Origin: Piezodorus guildinii
Lineage: Eukaryota > Arthropoda > Insecta > Hemiptera > Pentatomidae
DNA: 64,000 nt
Assembly (NCBI GenBank): GCA_023052935.1
Contig: CM041297.1
Coordinates: 85,927,021-85,991,020, forward strand
Direction: 5' to 3'
The position numbers were made by a program, and so were the translations under genes. The notes under the pieces were generated by a model. It ran no database searches and was not told where the DNA came from. It saw only the letters and a list, made by a program, of their open reading frames with translations. This document shows positions 47,058-58,905 of the stretch, in pieces; the stretch's first letter is position 1, and each line of letters starts with the position of its first letter.

Positions 47058-47640
47058 CCATATAGTAAGGGAAAGTATTGCGATCGTGAACATTTTCGAA
47101 TTGTAGTTTTCAACTTTTTAGGATCCCAAAAGTCCCGCAAGAATGTCTGTGTGTGTGTGGTAGGTCCAGCTCGAAAACGAAACGTCCTATGAAACTGAAA
47201 TTTTATATTTAAGACAACTATATGCCCGAAATGTTACAGCAACTTTTTTCATCAAAATCGGCTTACCAGAAGAGCCACTTTATACCGTGCATTTTTCACC
47301 GACTTACGATTTTCTCAAAAACGGCTCTAACGATTTTGAATAAACTTGCTATATCGATGTAAAATTGGACGGCCTTTAATATAATGTAGATTTCATTCTG
47401 ATTGAAATAGTTTAATGGGGCTTAAATGCCGATATTTAAATTGTCTTCCGTTAGCTTCCTATAGCTTTAAACCATATCATCTTGTTGCCATTGATGAAAA
47501 ACATGTAAATGTATAAGTTGAACGAATTCGATGTCCAACTAAAGGAGAAAACTGAAAAAAATATTTTTATAATACAATTTTTTTATTTTGAACATAAGAA
47601 CAGTAATATACATATCATTTGAAATTATAATCTAAACATA
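47058..47640 (+). repeat. Family A repeat copy A9 (left arm of an inverted pair)
   Basis: Starts inside the hairpin (atagtaagggaaagtattgc) and runs to the gaacataagaacagtaa block, lacking the 3' end. Confidence 0.8.
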
Positions 47641-47724
47641 GAAAAAAAAAATGAAATGTACAGTACACTAGTATATACTATATAGTATAATGTATAGTAC
47701 ACTATATGCATGGCTAGAATAATT

Positions 47725-48615
47725 AAAAAAATCTTGTGCGCTCAACACACAACTTTCACTTACCCTCGTTATCGAATTATAAAACAAATTTAGAATTGAG
47801 AATAAATTATCAAAGAATTATTAACATTGGATTTTAAAATAAACACGTGTTTTATTAAATAACCTATTATATCATTATCTATGATAACCAGTTTGTTTTA
47901 TCGGTTTTTCATTACTCTCCGTTAAATTTTACGATAGTATGTATATGATAATATTTCTTTCTAAAATCTTTAGCATTCGAACGGTATATTATACGTGTAT
48001 ATTACTGTCCTTAATTGAAAAAACAAACAAAAAATGCATTAAAAAAATATATTTGCAGTTATCTCATTTAGTTGGTTGTCGAATTCGATCAACTTATATA
48101 TTTACCTGTTTTTTAGATTTAATAATCAGATGATATGGTGAATTTCATAAAAACTATTAAATTAAAGGTACTGTAGAGGAAGAAATTTTGAAATATAGCC
48201 ATTTAAGCCCTGTTAGACTATTTTAATCAGAATGAAACCTACATGATATTAAAGCCTATTAAATTTTCCATTTTCCATCGATATAGCGAGTTTAATCAAA
48301 ATCGTTGGAGTTGTTTTTGAGAAAATCGTAAAATAGGTGTTAAATGCATGGGATAAAGAAGAACTTCCGGTCAGCCGATTTTAGCGAAAAAGTTGCTGTA
48401 ACATCTCGGGCGTAAGAAGTCTTAAATATGAAATTTCACTTTTATAGGACATTTAGTTTTCGCCCATGAGTTATCACACACACGGACCCACAGACACACA
48501 GACCTTTTTACGGGACTTTATTATTTGGACTCATGGGACAGTAAAACGTGTATTTCCGTTGAAAACTGGAATTTACACGATGGCAATACTTTCCCTTACT
48601 ATATATTTCATAGTG
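47725..48615 (-). repeat. Family A repeat copy A10 (right arm of an inverted pair)
   Basis: Reverse copy with both ends (gtgcgctcaacacacaactttcac near 47735 in shortened form, hairpin end near 48605). Together with A9 it makes an inverted pair of about 1.5 kb separated by 85 bp. Confidence 0.82.
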
Positions 48616-48639
48616 AATGTAAAAAAATTGAAAAAAAAT

Positions 48640-48935
48640 AACTTTGGTTATTATCATACAATGCTTTATTATTTTCAAACCATTATATAGAACATTATAT
48701 AACGGTATAACAATTGATATAACTGTGAGGGCAATTATATAAGTTTATATAAAAGGAAAATAGATAATCACCACTGCTCAGTTAAAAGAAAGGTATTCAT
48801 AAATTCTTACAACGCACAAAACGAACAGACGGATTTTTGTTCTTCATTATTCGGGTTCTACGTTTATTTAACGTAAGACCTCAAAATTTTTTTTAGGTCT
48901 ATTACAAAGGTTCATCATGAAAAATATTAACCAAA
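48640..48935 (+). mobile_element. Family B repeat, short copy B4
   Basis: Resembles the short B2 form: gctttattattttcaaacc at the left, attcgggttctacg and gtctattacaaaggttc at the right, ending near attaacc. Diverged. Confidence 0.65.
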
Positions 48936-50358
48936 AAAATAATTTTATTATAAATAAAACATAATTAATAAACTAACAATAAGTTAGTTGGATAATAAAA
49001 TAAACTTTAAAGCTAAAAAGTTAGTTATTCTAATTAAAATCAGACATGCATGTAACTATGTTTACGTTTAAGTTTTAGCAATCGTGGCTTTATTTAGAGA
49101 GGATATTAATTATTTAAATACCTTTTATAATCATGTTTTTAATGTTTTTCTTCAATACCATTATTTCCTGATAATAAGGTTCCTCATTATTATTGCTTGG
49201 TGGATTATTAATATAAGTTGACGGCATTCTGAAAAAAAAAATAATAGTAATAATACAATTAAATGTGAAAAAAACAAAAGACATTATTATCATACAGAAT
49301 CGTCTGACAATATTCCGAAATAGATCAAAAAAGTTTGTAGCAATAAAAAATAAAACAAAACATTGTATCGATTTGTAAGCTGTTTTCTATGTTGATATAA
49401 GAAATTTTTAATATAATAAAGAACTTGACCAATCGTTTACTAATAAAGATAATGGTAATTATTTTTTTGTTTTAGTGAATGGTATTTCTTTTTGATTAAT
49501 GTATACGTTTATTGCAAATTATACATTTGTTTTCTTATTTAATAAACAAATGTAGATAGGTTCTCATATGTAATCCAAAAACTACGTAATGGCTCACAAT
49601 TCATTTACAAGAATTTAATATATGATTATATCAATTGGAACATTCTCTTATAAAATTGAAATTTTATGTAGGACTATTTTAGTAAACATGATAGTTACAA
49701 GTGCACAGGAAAAATGAATATGTGATATTGAAAAGTTAGAATTTAATAGAATTACTATTCATATATATGAACTTAATATATAGAAATTATAGTATTAATT
49801 GACCAATATTGAGATACAATATGGAAATAAATATAATATTGAAAATCTGAAGATGAGGCATACGGTACCTCGAAACGTAATAAGAATAATCTTTGACATG
49901 TTTTGATAAATAATAAATATATATATATAAACATAATATTAGAAAGAAATGTTTTCAATTGATATAATCATATCCTAAATTACTCTTCTTTAATAGTAAT
50001 TGATATAAAAAAAATTTAATAATATTTACAATATTCAAAATAATTTAAAATTTTGCGTAATTTCAGACACTGTGCTTTGTTTTATTATCAATTATTCCAG
50101 AAGGTTATTTCGAAAACCAGTAATCGTTTCAAAAACGAATCTATATAACCGTTAGATGTTAAAAAACAAAATTCCCCTACGAAATTCTGACTTGTCAGCG
50201 TCTGGTTATTTAGGACTGGTCAGTTAGGAATTTTAAAAATTAAAAAAAAAATAATGGACCATTGAAAATAGTGCATTAATATTTATTTGAACTTAACATT
50301 TACGAGTAATGTTGATCTGCAGGTAAATGTAATCAGAATATTTTCATTTCAATATAGT
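48936..50358. other. AT-rich spacer with a hammerhead-like motif
   Basis: Very AT-rich, no ORF. At 49847-49876 ctgaaga is followed by the pairable stretch gagg...cctc and gaaac (see findings). It may be the 3' remnant of an element of unknown type. Confidence 0.35.
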
Positions 50359-50372
50359 TTCGGAAATATTAG

Positions 50373-50671
50373 GGAGCGGCGTGGTCTAGTGGATAGAGCG
50401 CTAGTCTACAGTTCTCCGGGTCCTGGGTTCGAATCCCGGCTCTGGCAGAATATTATTTATTCTGTTAATTCAGTCGGGGGCGACCCTAGATATATGGAAC
50501 CCTCCTGGGGCAGACCCAGCCTCTATAAAGTGGGTACCCAAATTAATTGGGGAAAAACTGGCGGCTGAGCGCGATTAAGGCCTAATCACCTCATTGCACG
50601 GCCGTTGGCCTAGAAACAGTACGAATCTCTATATGTACTGAGCCCAAGACCCTTCATGGGTTGTAGTGGTA

Positions 50672-50700
<29 letters not shown>
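50373..50700 (+). mobile_element. SINE-1 copy, full length, poly(T) tail
   Basis: Same structure as the copy at 15.7 kb: A box tggtctagtgg (about 50391), B box ggttcgaatcc (about 50427), body, then about 26 T. Target-site duplication ttcggaaatattag at 50359-50372 and 50701-50714. The 93-codon ORF across it is a chance frame. Confidence 0.9.
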
Positions 50701-50702
<2 letters not shown>

Positions 50703-50714
50703 CGGAAATATTAG

Positions 50715-52439
50715 AAAAGAACGAACAATTTACAATATCTAATTTCTTATTAACGCAAAAAGAATGAATTTTTAAAATAATAATCATTTCAATAACTAAA
50801 CATATAATCCTATTTTAATATTTTAATTATCGTGTCGTTGGATAGTATTAAAGAATCCTTATATAGTTACTAAATATGTAAGTATAAATATATTTTTTTT
50901 TACATGCAAATGATTAAATTTACCTTGTTATTAACTGAATTAAATACGTTATGCAATTAGTTATATAACATTAACTCACTTTGCTTTTAAAATACGGAAC
51001 CTGATTTGCTTACTCCACTGCCCAGCACTGCTCGTGGCTGACTGACGAATATGTTTACAAGAACGGCGAGACTGTATTTGTGGTACTAGTTTATAAACAA
51101 TTTAAAGGATTACATGATATGACGGTATCAGGGTAATAAAACAAGGTTTATAATGATTTTTATTTTTATGAAAATATTATTAACACGCACCAAAATTTAG
51201 TTTTAGCTTTATTATTTTTTATGAGAAAATCTATTTATAAAATACATAAATTATACTATGCACATTGCATATTTTATAATACATCAATAAAATTAAATAC
51301 AATGTTAAAGATGAACGATAAAAAAAAAGATATATGGGTAATCCATTTCGTCCAATTTTTAATAATTTTGCCAGTTATTCTTTATCATTTCATGAATATA
51401 AAACTACAAATAAAAAAAAATATTCTAGCCAATACTTTTAGTGTTGCAGTCGTTTTAAGTCAGCTTCACGAGCGAAAACATGCGATGGGAAAACCTTTCT
51501 AATTCCTATATTTTTTAAAATATCATACCAAAACAAAAACTAACATTAAGATAAGGACATGCTTTGTATTTGTGTCGCCACAACTCTTTACCTAAATAGT
51601 GAAGGAAGCTGTTCTCAAAATCTCGAAAATGATTAAAAAACGAGATTTTTAACGAGATTAAAGTATATAACGGAAAAGAGACTCACTTTTAATTATTTTT
51701 TCTTATATGGCTTAGTCACAGACAGTCCTACTAGCTGCAAAAATTTCAATCTTGAGAACATAGTCTTTTTTTTGTGTATGAATTTTCAAAATTATTAAAA
51801 GTTCATTTTCACGAAGTTTACACGGAAGCATCTCAAAAGGAACTGAGTAAAAAATTATGAAACTCATACATATTACCTATCTATACGATTTGTTTAAGTG
51901 ATATAGATTTGTCATTGAGACTAAGCTGGTTCCGGAATTATACAAATACTCTTAACTATTAAAATATAGTTTTGTTTAAAAAATATTAACTTTCGTAATT
52001 TTATTTTAGAACCAAAAAAAAAACTAAAACACCTTACCTAAGTAGTTGGTAAAAGAAAATGGTTTAAAAATATATCGAAAAATTATATTAATTGAAACCT
52101 TTGGCATGCCATGACAAAGGAGGTTAGAAATGATTTTAACGCTCAATTATTTTTCCTTATTTAGCCTTATTATTGCTCTATTGTACTTGTTTTAGAAATT
52201 TTGATTGAGTAAGCTATATCTTTTTTATCTGAGTTCGAATCCCAGTTCCGGCGGGGCTTTTATAAGAATACAAAAAAATGTGGCTACTCACAAAATTTAT
52301 TCGTAGGGAGTGATGAACTACATTAAAAATTGCATCATGAAACGTGCGTGTAAACTTGCAGGAGTTTACACCGCGAGGCCCAGGGCCTGTCGCGCCACTG
52401 GAAACTGGAATATCTTTTTTAGGAAGGATTATTTTCCAG
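50715..52439. other. AT-rich spacer with a tRNA-like scrap
   Basis: No gene found. gagttcgaatcccagttccgg at 52230-52250 (quoted in part: gagttcgaatcccag) is a B-box-bearing tRNA or SINE remnant. The 93-codon frame at 51221-51502 has no recognisable family. Confidence 0.35.
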
Positions 52440-52800
52440 CACAGTAATAATTATTTGTAAAATATGTCAAAAAGGACAGTGAAAAATGATGAAACATCTA
52501 CAGATTATACCTCTAATTAATAAGTACGATAGAATAAAATTTAGTGGCTGAGACCGTTTGTTTTAGGACTTGCCTTGCCAGACTGGCTCTCATCTCATCA
52601 ACCGACTATAAGACAAGTCAAATTAATCACCATAGAACCAGTTGAGTCTCAGCCACTAAATTTTATCCTATAGTACTTATCGTATTAAGGTATACTCTGA
52701 GTTTCATAATTTTTTACAGTAATAATTACTAGTAAAATATGTCAAAAAGGACAGTAAAACATTATGAAACTCAGAGTATACCTTAATTTCAAAACCGTGG
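52440..52800. repeat. Nested small palindromes (MITE in a duplicated unit)
   Basis: An inner element, 52521-52679, has near-perfect 33-bp terminal inverted repeats (beginning taagtacgatagaataaaa). A second hairpin follows with 26-bp arms at 52683-52708 and 52768-52793 (arm beginning attaaggtatactctgag). The segment cagtaataatta...gtcaaaaaggacag occurs on both sides (52442 and 52717). Confidence 0.75.
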
Positions 52801-52804
52801 GTGG

Positions 52805-53030
52805 CCCTAGGATTTTTTAATGGGAGTAAAAAAAATCCTTAGTTATGCCGTCCTTCGGAGGGGACGTTAAAAGGTGGTCCCGAGCCTGTGGGATGTCAGG
52901 TACTCGTTAAAGATCCCTATCCTAATAAAACCTGGATAGGCAAAATTTAGGACTCCCACTGTAGCATCGTCCGATTAGCCATAATAGCATAAAAGTGACG
53001 TTAAACGAATAAACAAACAAATAAATAATA
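52805..53030 (+). mobile_element. SINE-2 copy, 5'-truncated
   Basis: Body and tail of SINE-2 (ccgtccttcggaggggacgtt, ggtactcgttaaagatcc, cgtccgattagccat) with an aaac/aaat tail at 53005-53030. The tRNA head is missing. Confidence 0.78.
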
Positions 53031-53034
53031 TATT

Positions 53035-53554
53035 ATATTATTATCTACAACAATCACTTTGTTTTATCCTCTTTTCCTCATTCTTTGTGATCTTATACAA
53101 TTTTTTATTTAAAATAATTCTTTTTTTCTAAAATCTTTAGCTTTCCAAAGCCATGTTGCATATCTGTGTTACTGGTTAAATGTAAAAAAAAAAATATATA
53201 TTTTTTCTTTTCTCTTTTTTAGTCGACTAACAAATTCTTCCAAATTGTGCATTTTATTTTTTAGTTGGCTTTGACTAATTAATGATATGGTTAGTTTTTT
53301 TTTTTTTTAATCTACAACATTAAAGGTAAATAGATTATAAAATATCTCCATTTCAGCCCTTTCAGAATATTTCAATTAGAATGCAACTCACATCATCTTA
53401 TACCTCATTTAATTTTACATGAATGTAGCGAGTTTAATCAAAACAGTTAGAGCCGTTTTTGAGAAAATCGTAAAAAGTTGCCAAATTTATGGTATGAATT
53501 GTCTCTTCTTACTGGTCAGTATGTTGAAAAAATCGCTGCAACATCTCAGGTATA
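53035..53554 (-). repeat. Family A repeat copy A11, cut by the foldback element
   Basis: Reverse copy from the ataatata/caatcactttgtttta block to gctgcaacatctc, where the foldback-like palindrome begins. The hairpin end is not found on the other side of the palindrome. Confidence 0.75.
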
Positions 53555-53565
53555 TATAGCATTTC

Positions 53566-53668
53566 CAAGTCAAATTCAACCTTTTCCAAATCAAATTCAA
53601 CCTTTTCCAAGTCAAATTCAACCTTTTCCAAGTCAAATTCAACCTTTTCCATTTCAAATTCAACCTAT
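53566..53668. repeat. Left-arm 21-bp minisatellite
   Basis: About five copies of ccttttccaagtcaaattcaa with single-base variants. Confidence 0.9.
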
Positions 53669-53930
53669 TTCGATTTCAATAAAATAATAAAAATCAAATT
53701 AACATGATTTTATGTTTTAATGGTTATTTTAATTACACCTTGTGTTTTTAACCCTTGTGGCTTGTTAAATGTTCCCAGGGGCCTTTCTACATATAATTAG
53801 TCACGAATATAATAATAAGTATAACCGATACTTTAATTTTAATACATTTGCGATACAAAGTCTGGTAGTCGGATTAGCGGGATTCGTTTTATTTTAGTTT
53901 TATAATCGCGGGCGAAAATATTATCAATAG

Positions 53931-54810
53931 AGGTTTATTTTAACTTTTTCGTATTTATTGGAAAGTAGGCTCAGCAGATGCGTTCCCAAAGGTTCGTTAC
54001 CGATTATACTATTTATTTTAATCGCGCTCGCTCAAATATGGGTTTATTATAACTTTTTCGTATTTATTGGATACAAGGCTCAGTAGCTGCGTTCCCAAAG
54101 GTTCGTTACCGACTACACTATTAATTTCAATAGCGCTCGCTCAAATATGGGTTTATTATAACTTTTTCGTATTTATTGGATCCAAGGCTCAGTAGCTGCG
54201 TTCCCAAAGGTTCGTTACCGACTACACTATTAATTTTAATCGCGCTCGCTCAAATATGGGTTTATTATAACTTTTTCGTATTTATTGGATACAAGGCTCA
54301 GTAGCTGCGTTCCCAAAGGTTCGTTACCGATTACACTATTAATTTTAATCGCGCTCGCTCAAATATAGTTTTATTATGACTTTTTCGTATTTATTGGATA
54401 CAAGGCTCAGTAGCTGCGTTCCCAAAGGTTCGTTACCGATTACACTATTAATTTTAATCGCGCTCGCTCAAATATGGGTTTATTATTACTTTTTCGTATT
54501 TATTGGATACTAGGCACAGTAGCTGCGTTACGGGGGGTTCTTTCCCGACCATTCTATTAATTATTCGTACGCTCGCTCAAATATGGGTTTATTATAACTT
54601 TTTCGTATTTATTCACTATTAGGCTCGGTTGATGCGTTGCGGGGGTTGCTATCCCAATTATTCAATTTATTTCAAGTGCTCTCGCTCAAGAAGAGGTTTA
54701 TTTTAACTTGTTCGTATTTACTGCATACTAGGCTCAGTCGCTGCGTAACCAAGGACTCGTTACAGATTATACTATTAATTTTAATTGCGCTAACTCAAGT
54801 AGAGGTTTAT
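53931..54810. repeat. Left-arm 109-bp tandem array
   Basis: Eight units starting near 53931, 54040, 54149, 54258, 54367, 54476, 54585 and 54694 (gggtttattataactttttc at each start). The seventh unit junction carries the variant ggggggttctttcccgacc in place of cccaaaggttcgttaccg. Confidence 0.92.
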
Positions 54811-55058
54811 CAAATAAGAATGTAATTATAAAAATCGTTCTGTTTAGCTGATTATTATCAAACTCCAAAATATTAACCAAAAAGATAACTTACTATCCTG
54901 AAAAAAAGGATAAGCAGGATAAGAATACATGAAAAGTTACAAAAAACACGAAATAAACATAAATTATACCTACTGACTAAAAATACATTAACACATTCAC
55001 TAACAAAACTCCCGAAACACAAATACAGAAATTAGCATAGAAAAGAAACACGAACTTA
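54811..55058. other. Unpaired centre of the foldback-like element
   Basis: About 250 bp of AT-rich, non-coding sequence with a small hairpin (tcctgaaaaaaagga near 54897). Confidence 0.7.
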
Positions 55059-55925
55059 TAATAAACCCATAATTGAGCGAGCGCGATAACAATTAATAGT
55101 GTAATCTGTAACGAACCTTGGGAAAGGCAGCTACTGAGCCTAGTATCCAATAAATACGAAAAAGTTATAATAAACCCATATTTGAGCGAGCGCACGAATA
55201 ATTAATAGAATGGTCGGGAAAGAACCCCCCGTGAAGCAGCAACTGAGCCTAGTATCCAATAAATACGAAAAAGTTATAATAAACCCATATTTGAGTGAGC
55301 GCACGAATAATTAATAGACTGGTCGGGAAAGAACCCCACGTAACGCAGCAACTGAGCCTAGTATCCAATAAATACGAAAAAGTTATAATAAACCCATATT
55401 TGAGTGAGCGCACGAATAATTAATAGACTGGTCGGGAAAGAACCCCCCGTAACGCAGCTACTGTGCCTAGTATCCAATAAATACGAAAAAGTAATAATAA
55501 ACCCATATTTGAGCGAGCGCGATTAAAATTAATAGTGTAATCGGTAACGAACCTTTGGGAACGCAGCTACTGAGCCTTGTATCCAATAAATACGAAAAAG
55601 TCATAATAAAACCATATTTGAGCGAGCGCGATTAAAATTAATAGTGTAGTCGGTAAAGAACCTTTGGGAACGCAGCTACTGAGCCTTGTATCCAATAAAT
55701 ACGAAAAAGTTATAATAAACCCATATTTGAGCGAGCGCTATTGAAATTAATAGTGTAGTCGGTAACGAACCTTTGGGAACGCAGCTATTGAACTTTGTAT
55801 CCAATAGATACGAAAAAGTTATTTGAGCGAGCGCGATTAAAATAAATAGTATAATCGGTAACGAAACTTTGGGAACGCATCTGCTGAGCCTACTATCCAA
55901 TAAATATGAAAAAGTTAAAAGAAAC
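55059..55925. repeat. Right-arm 109-bp tandem array (inverted)
   Basis: Eight inverted units of the left-arm repeat. The variant unit type (gaaagaaccccccgt) occurs in three successive units here, against one clear case on the left, so copy types have spread unequally between arms. The unit near 55800 is shortened. Confidence 0.9.
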
Positions 55926-56189
55926 CTCTATTGATAATATTTTCGCCCGCGATTATAAAACTAAAATAAAACGAATCCCGCTAATCCGACTACCAGACCT
56001 TGTATCGCAAATGTCTTAAAATTAAAGTATCGGTTATACTTATTATTATATTCGTGACTAATTATATGTAGAAAGGCCCCTGGGAACATTTAACAAGCCA
56101 CAAGGGTTAAAAACATAAGGTGTAATTAAAATAACCATTAAAACATAAAATCATGTTAATTTGATTTTTATTATTTTATTGAAATCGAA

Positions 56190-56340
56190 AAAGGTTGAAT
56201 TTGAAATGGAAAAGGTTGAATTTGACTTGGAAAAAGTTGACTTTGACTTGGAAAAGGTTGAATTTGACTTGGAAAAGGTTGAATTTGACTTGGAAAAGGT
56301 TGAATTTGACTTGGAAAAGGTTGAATTTGACTTGGAAATG
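56190..56340. repeat. Right-arm 21-bp minisatellite (inverted)
   Basis: About seven inverted copies of the 21-bp unit. As 21 is a multiple of three it creates open frames with a seven-residue period, which are not genes. Confidence 0.9.
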
Positions 56341-56345
56341 CTATA

Positions 56346-56769
56346 CACTTCTAAAATACATATGCGTATTGTCTTCCTCGGACCGAAAAATATTTCTAGT
56401 TATACAGCATTTGTCCTACCGTTCAAAAGCTATACTGGATTGAATGAAAACAGTCACCAACATCTAAATGTACGTAAAGAATCAAAGATATGTTTTGTTA
56501 GTAATTTGTTTTTGTTTTTTTACCTTCTATACATCAATAATGGTGGTCGGTTAACTCAAATGCTCCTTTACTGGGGAACGCAGTGGATCATAGATAAATT
56601 TCATAATCTATTATTTTTCCCAGTCAAAAAGTAATTGAGTTTGCGGGCGAATAGATTGATGAAGAAAAGAAGATAAAGAAACAAATAAATAATCTGCTAG
56701 CAAAATTTTTTCTTATAAATTATTAGATACGTTATCTCTTCTAGATATTAATCATCACTGATAACTTTA
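56346..56769. other. Right flank of the foldback-like element
   Basis: Moderately AT-rich, open in one plus frame to 56634 but only as an extension of the minisatellite frame. No family recognised. Confidence 0.3.
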
Positions 56770-57120
56770 CACAGATAATGCTACAAAGTACTCATCAAAC
56801 CCTTGATAGTAAGTCCTATAAGGCTCTACCAAAACTTCAAACATCGAGAGAATCCAGTCTTTTCCAATCCAAAGATTTGCGAAAAATACGGATGCACCAT
56901 TCTATATTGACAAATGAATTACTTCACAAAGCCTTAGACAGTTACAGATACTGCTACAGAATATTATACAAGTTTCCACGACAGACTGACTTAGATGAAC
57001 CCATCGGGCCAAGCACTAGAATCCACAACAAATTCGTAACCCCCCGAAGACTTTTGAGGTGGAGGCCTGGAGATTCGATGAATGAACTATTCGGAAGAGA
57101 AGAGCATATTCGCTAAATGT
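56770..57120 (+). pseudogene. Jockey ORF2 C-terminal fragment J7
   Basis: 112 codons open from 56778 to 57116: LFQSKDLRKIRMHHSILTNELLHK (quoted here as LFQSKDLRKI and NELLHK), then RRLLRWRPGDSMNELF at the end. This is the extreme C-terminus of a Jockey-type ORF2, related to the broken J3 at 3.4 kb. Nothing of the RT core is present, and an A-rich stretch at 57145 may be its tail. Confidence 0.6.
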
Positions 57121-57179
57121 AAATATTTGTTGGTATTTTTGTAATGAAAAAAAAAAATAGTCAAAACTTTTATCATAAC

Positions 57180-58905
57180 CGCTGCAAATTATGACTGAGA
57201 GGTTTATTTTTCATAAATAACTATATTAGGGTATAACCGTTCATATAGCTGTTTATAGGCAATTAACTAATATATAAATCAATAAATAATTTGTAGGAAA
57301 AAGGAATATCGCCGCTGCTAATTTCAAAACGTTTTTTCTCTACTAGTTCTGAACCAATTTTAATAATTATTTTTTCGTTAAATAGATAATTTAATTATCC
57401 GTGAAATAGTATTTATCGATAAGAACTCATTTTTTTTTCCTCTTTTTCATTATTATTTGCGGATTTATAGTAAAAAAACACTAATAAGTTTGTTCTCTAT
57501 CCTCGAAAATAACGAAGTCACAAGCCTATATAACATTTTGTTGAAATATATAGATGATTTTTTTTTTTTTTTCTTCGTGCCTTAGTGATTCTAAAACTCC
57601 ATACATATTTTATAATACGTTACCATTAAGTCTTTTCTCTATTCTCAAAAATAACTGAGTGACTGGCGTATTTATGGGCAAAATTTAAATATTTTTCTCT
57701 TTTTTTTCTAATTATTCTCGTATTTTTACTTGAAAAACACTACTTAATTTTGTTCTCTATCTTTGAAAATGACGGAGTTACAAGCGTATATATAGACAAA
57801 AAGTCAAAATCTTTTCTTTATTGTTTTTGTTTATTTAGCTTTACTGGTTATAAAACTTTACTTTTTTTCTCTATCTTCCAGAATAACTGAGTATTGAGCA
57901 TATTTATAGGTAAAATTTCAATTTTTTTTCTTTTATTTTTTCTCTATTTTATAATTATTTCCTTAAAAAACACTTATACATTTTCACTGTATCTTCCAAA
58001 ATAACGGAGTTACAAGCCTATAAATAGACAAGATTTAAATATTATTTTTACTTTCCTTTTTTGTTTTGCTTATCGCACTTTACTGATTCTAAAATTCTCT
58101 ACATATTTCTCTATATCTTTGAAAATAACTGAGTTATGGGCGTATTTTTTTATTATTAAAATTTAAGGCGAATATTAAAATTTAAAGATATGTAAAATTC
58201 AGTTTTACCAAATTTAGATGACATTCTGTTTATAGCACTCTTACAAGTGAATTTCTTTTACCATTAAATAATATATTAAAGACGACCAAGTGTTTATTCT
58301 AAAATTTCCAATTGTTTGGTTTTATTGATGGAGAGAAAATTAGTAAAGTCACTAGACGTGTATTTTAAGCAATTATGAAAGAAAAAAAAGGTAAATATCC
58401 TTTTTGGCCCAGTGAAAGTGAATATAAAGATTTAAGAATACAAGAATTAGGAGACCCTTTTTGTTTTTGTTATATTTCCAAACCAACAGATTAAATTAAC
58501 CCTGTAATTATAACTTTTAATACCCATTAAAATATAAATTTTAATTTAAAAAATTTATATTTATTACTCTTTAAACATTCGATTTATTATTAACAATTAT
58601 TCGCGCTTTTTTATTTAAAAAACACTCATAAATTTTTTCTCTATCTTCGAAAATAACTGAGATATCGAATTAAATAAATTTTAATCGGCCGCCATTTTAA
58701 AATTAATCAGCTGATATAAACGTCTAGGTGTTAGAATCATCTGCAGATACCCTTGTATTTTTGTTCCCAATTTTTAAAAATACTGCTCTGGAAAAAGTCC
58801 CTACGGCGAATTTTTTATTTTTATTTTTTTTATTCGTTATTCGGATTCTACTTATCTTGAAACGTAAGCCCTCATATTTTTATTGGACGAGGGGGGGGGG
58901 ATAAT
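57180..58905 (+). mobile_element. Family B repeat, longest copy B5
   Basis: Left block cgctgcaaattatgactgag with gaggtttatttttcataaa, an expanded middle of about seven diverged units built on aaaataac.gagt.a, and right blocks cggccgccattttaaaa, attcgttattcggattctac and cttgaaacgtaag. The right terminus is lost, where the GC-rich segment begins. Confidence 0.75.

Larger units (their letters stand above)
53555..56345. mobile_element. Foldback-like element with tandem-repeat inverted arms
   Basis: A 2.79-kb inverted repeat starting tatagcatttccaagtc and ending with its reverse complement. Each arm has, from outside in: 21-bp tandem repeats, about 270 bp of unique sequence, then eight 109-bp tandem repeats. 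The central 250 bp are unpaired. The unique arm parts are almost identical (for instance gtagtcggattagcgggatt at 53870 and its complement at 55990), so the structure is young or kept alike by conversion. No coding capacity. The architecture is that of foldback (FB) transposons, whose long inverted ends consist of short tandem repeats. No target-site duplication was found. Confidence 0.8.

Noticed and set aside
50287..50568. 93-codon plus ORF
   Set aside because: It crosses the SINE-1 boundary and its tRNA head, so it is a chance frame.
54040..54585. CRISPR-like array
   Set aside because: The 109-bp period comes from contiguous tandem units without distinct spacers, in a eukaryotic setting and inside an inverted arm.
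56161..56634. 157-codon plus ORF with seven-residue repeats
   Set aside because: The frame is produced by the 21-bp minisatellite of the foldback-like arm; overlapping frames on both strands show the same periodicity.
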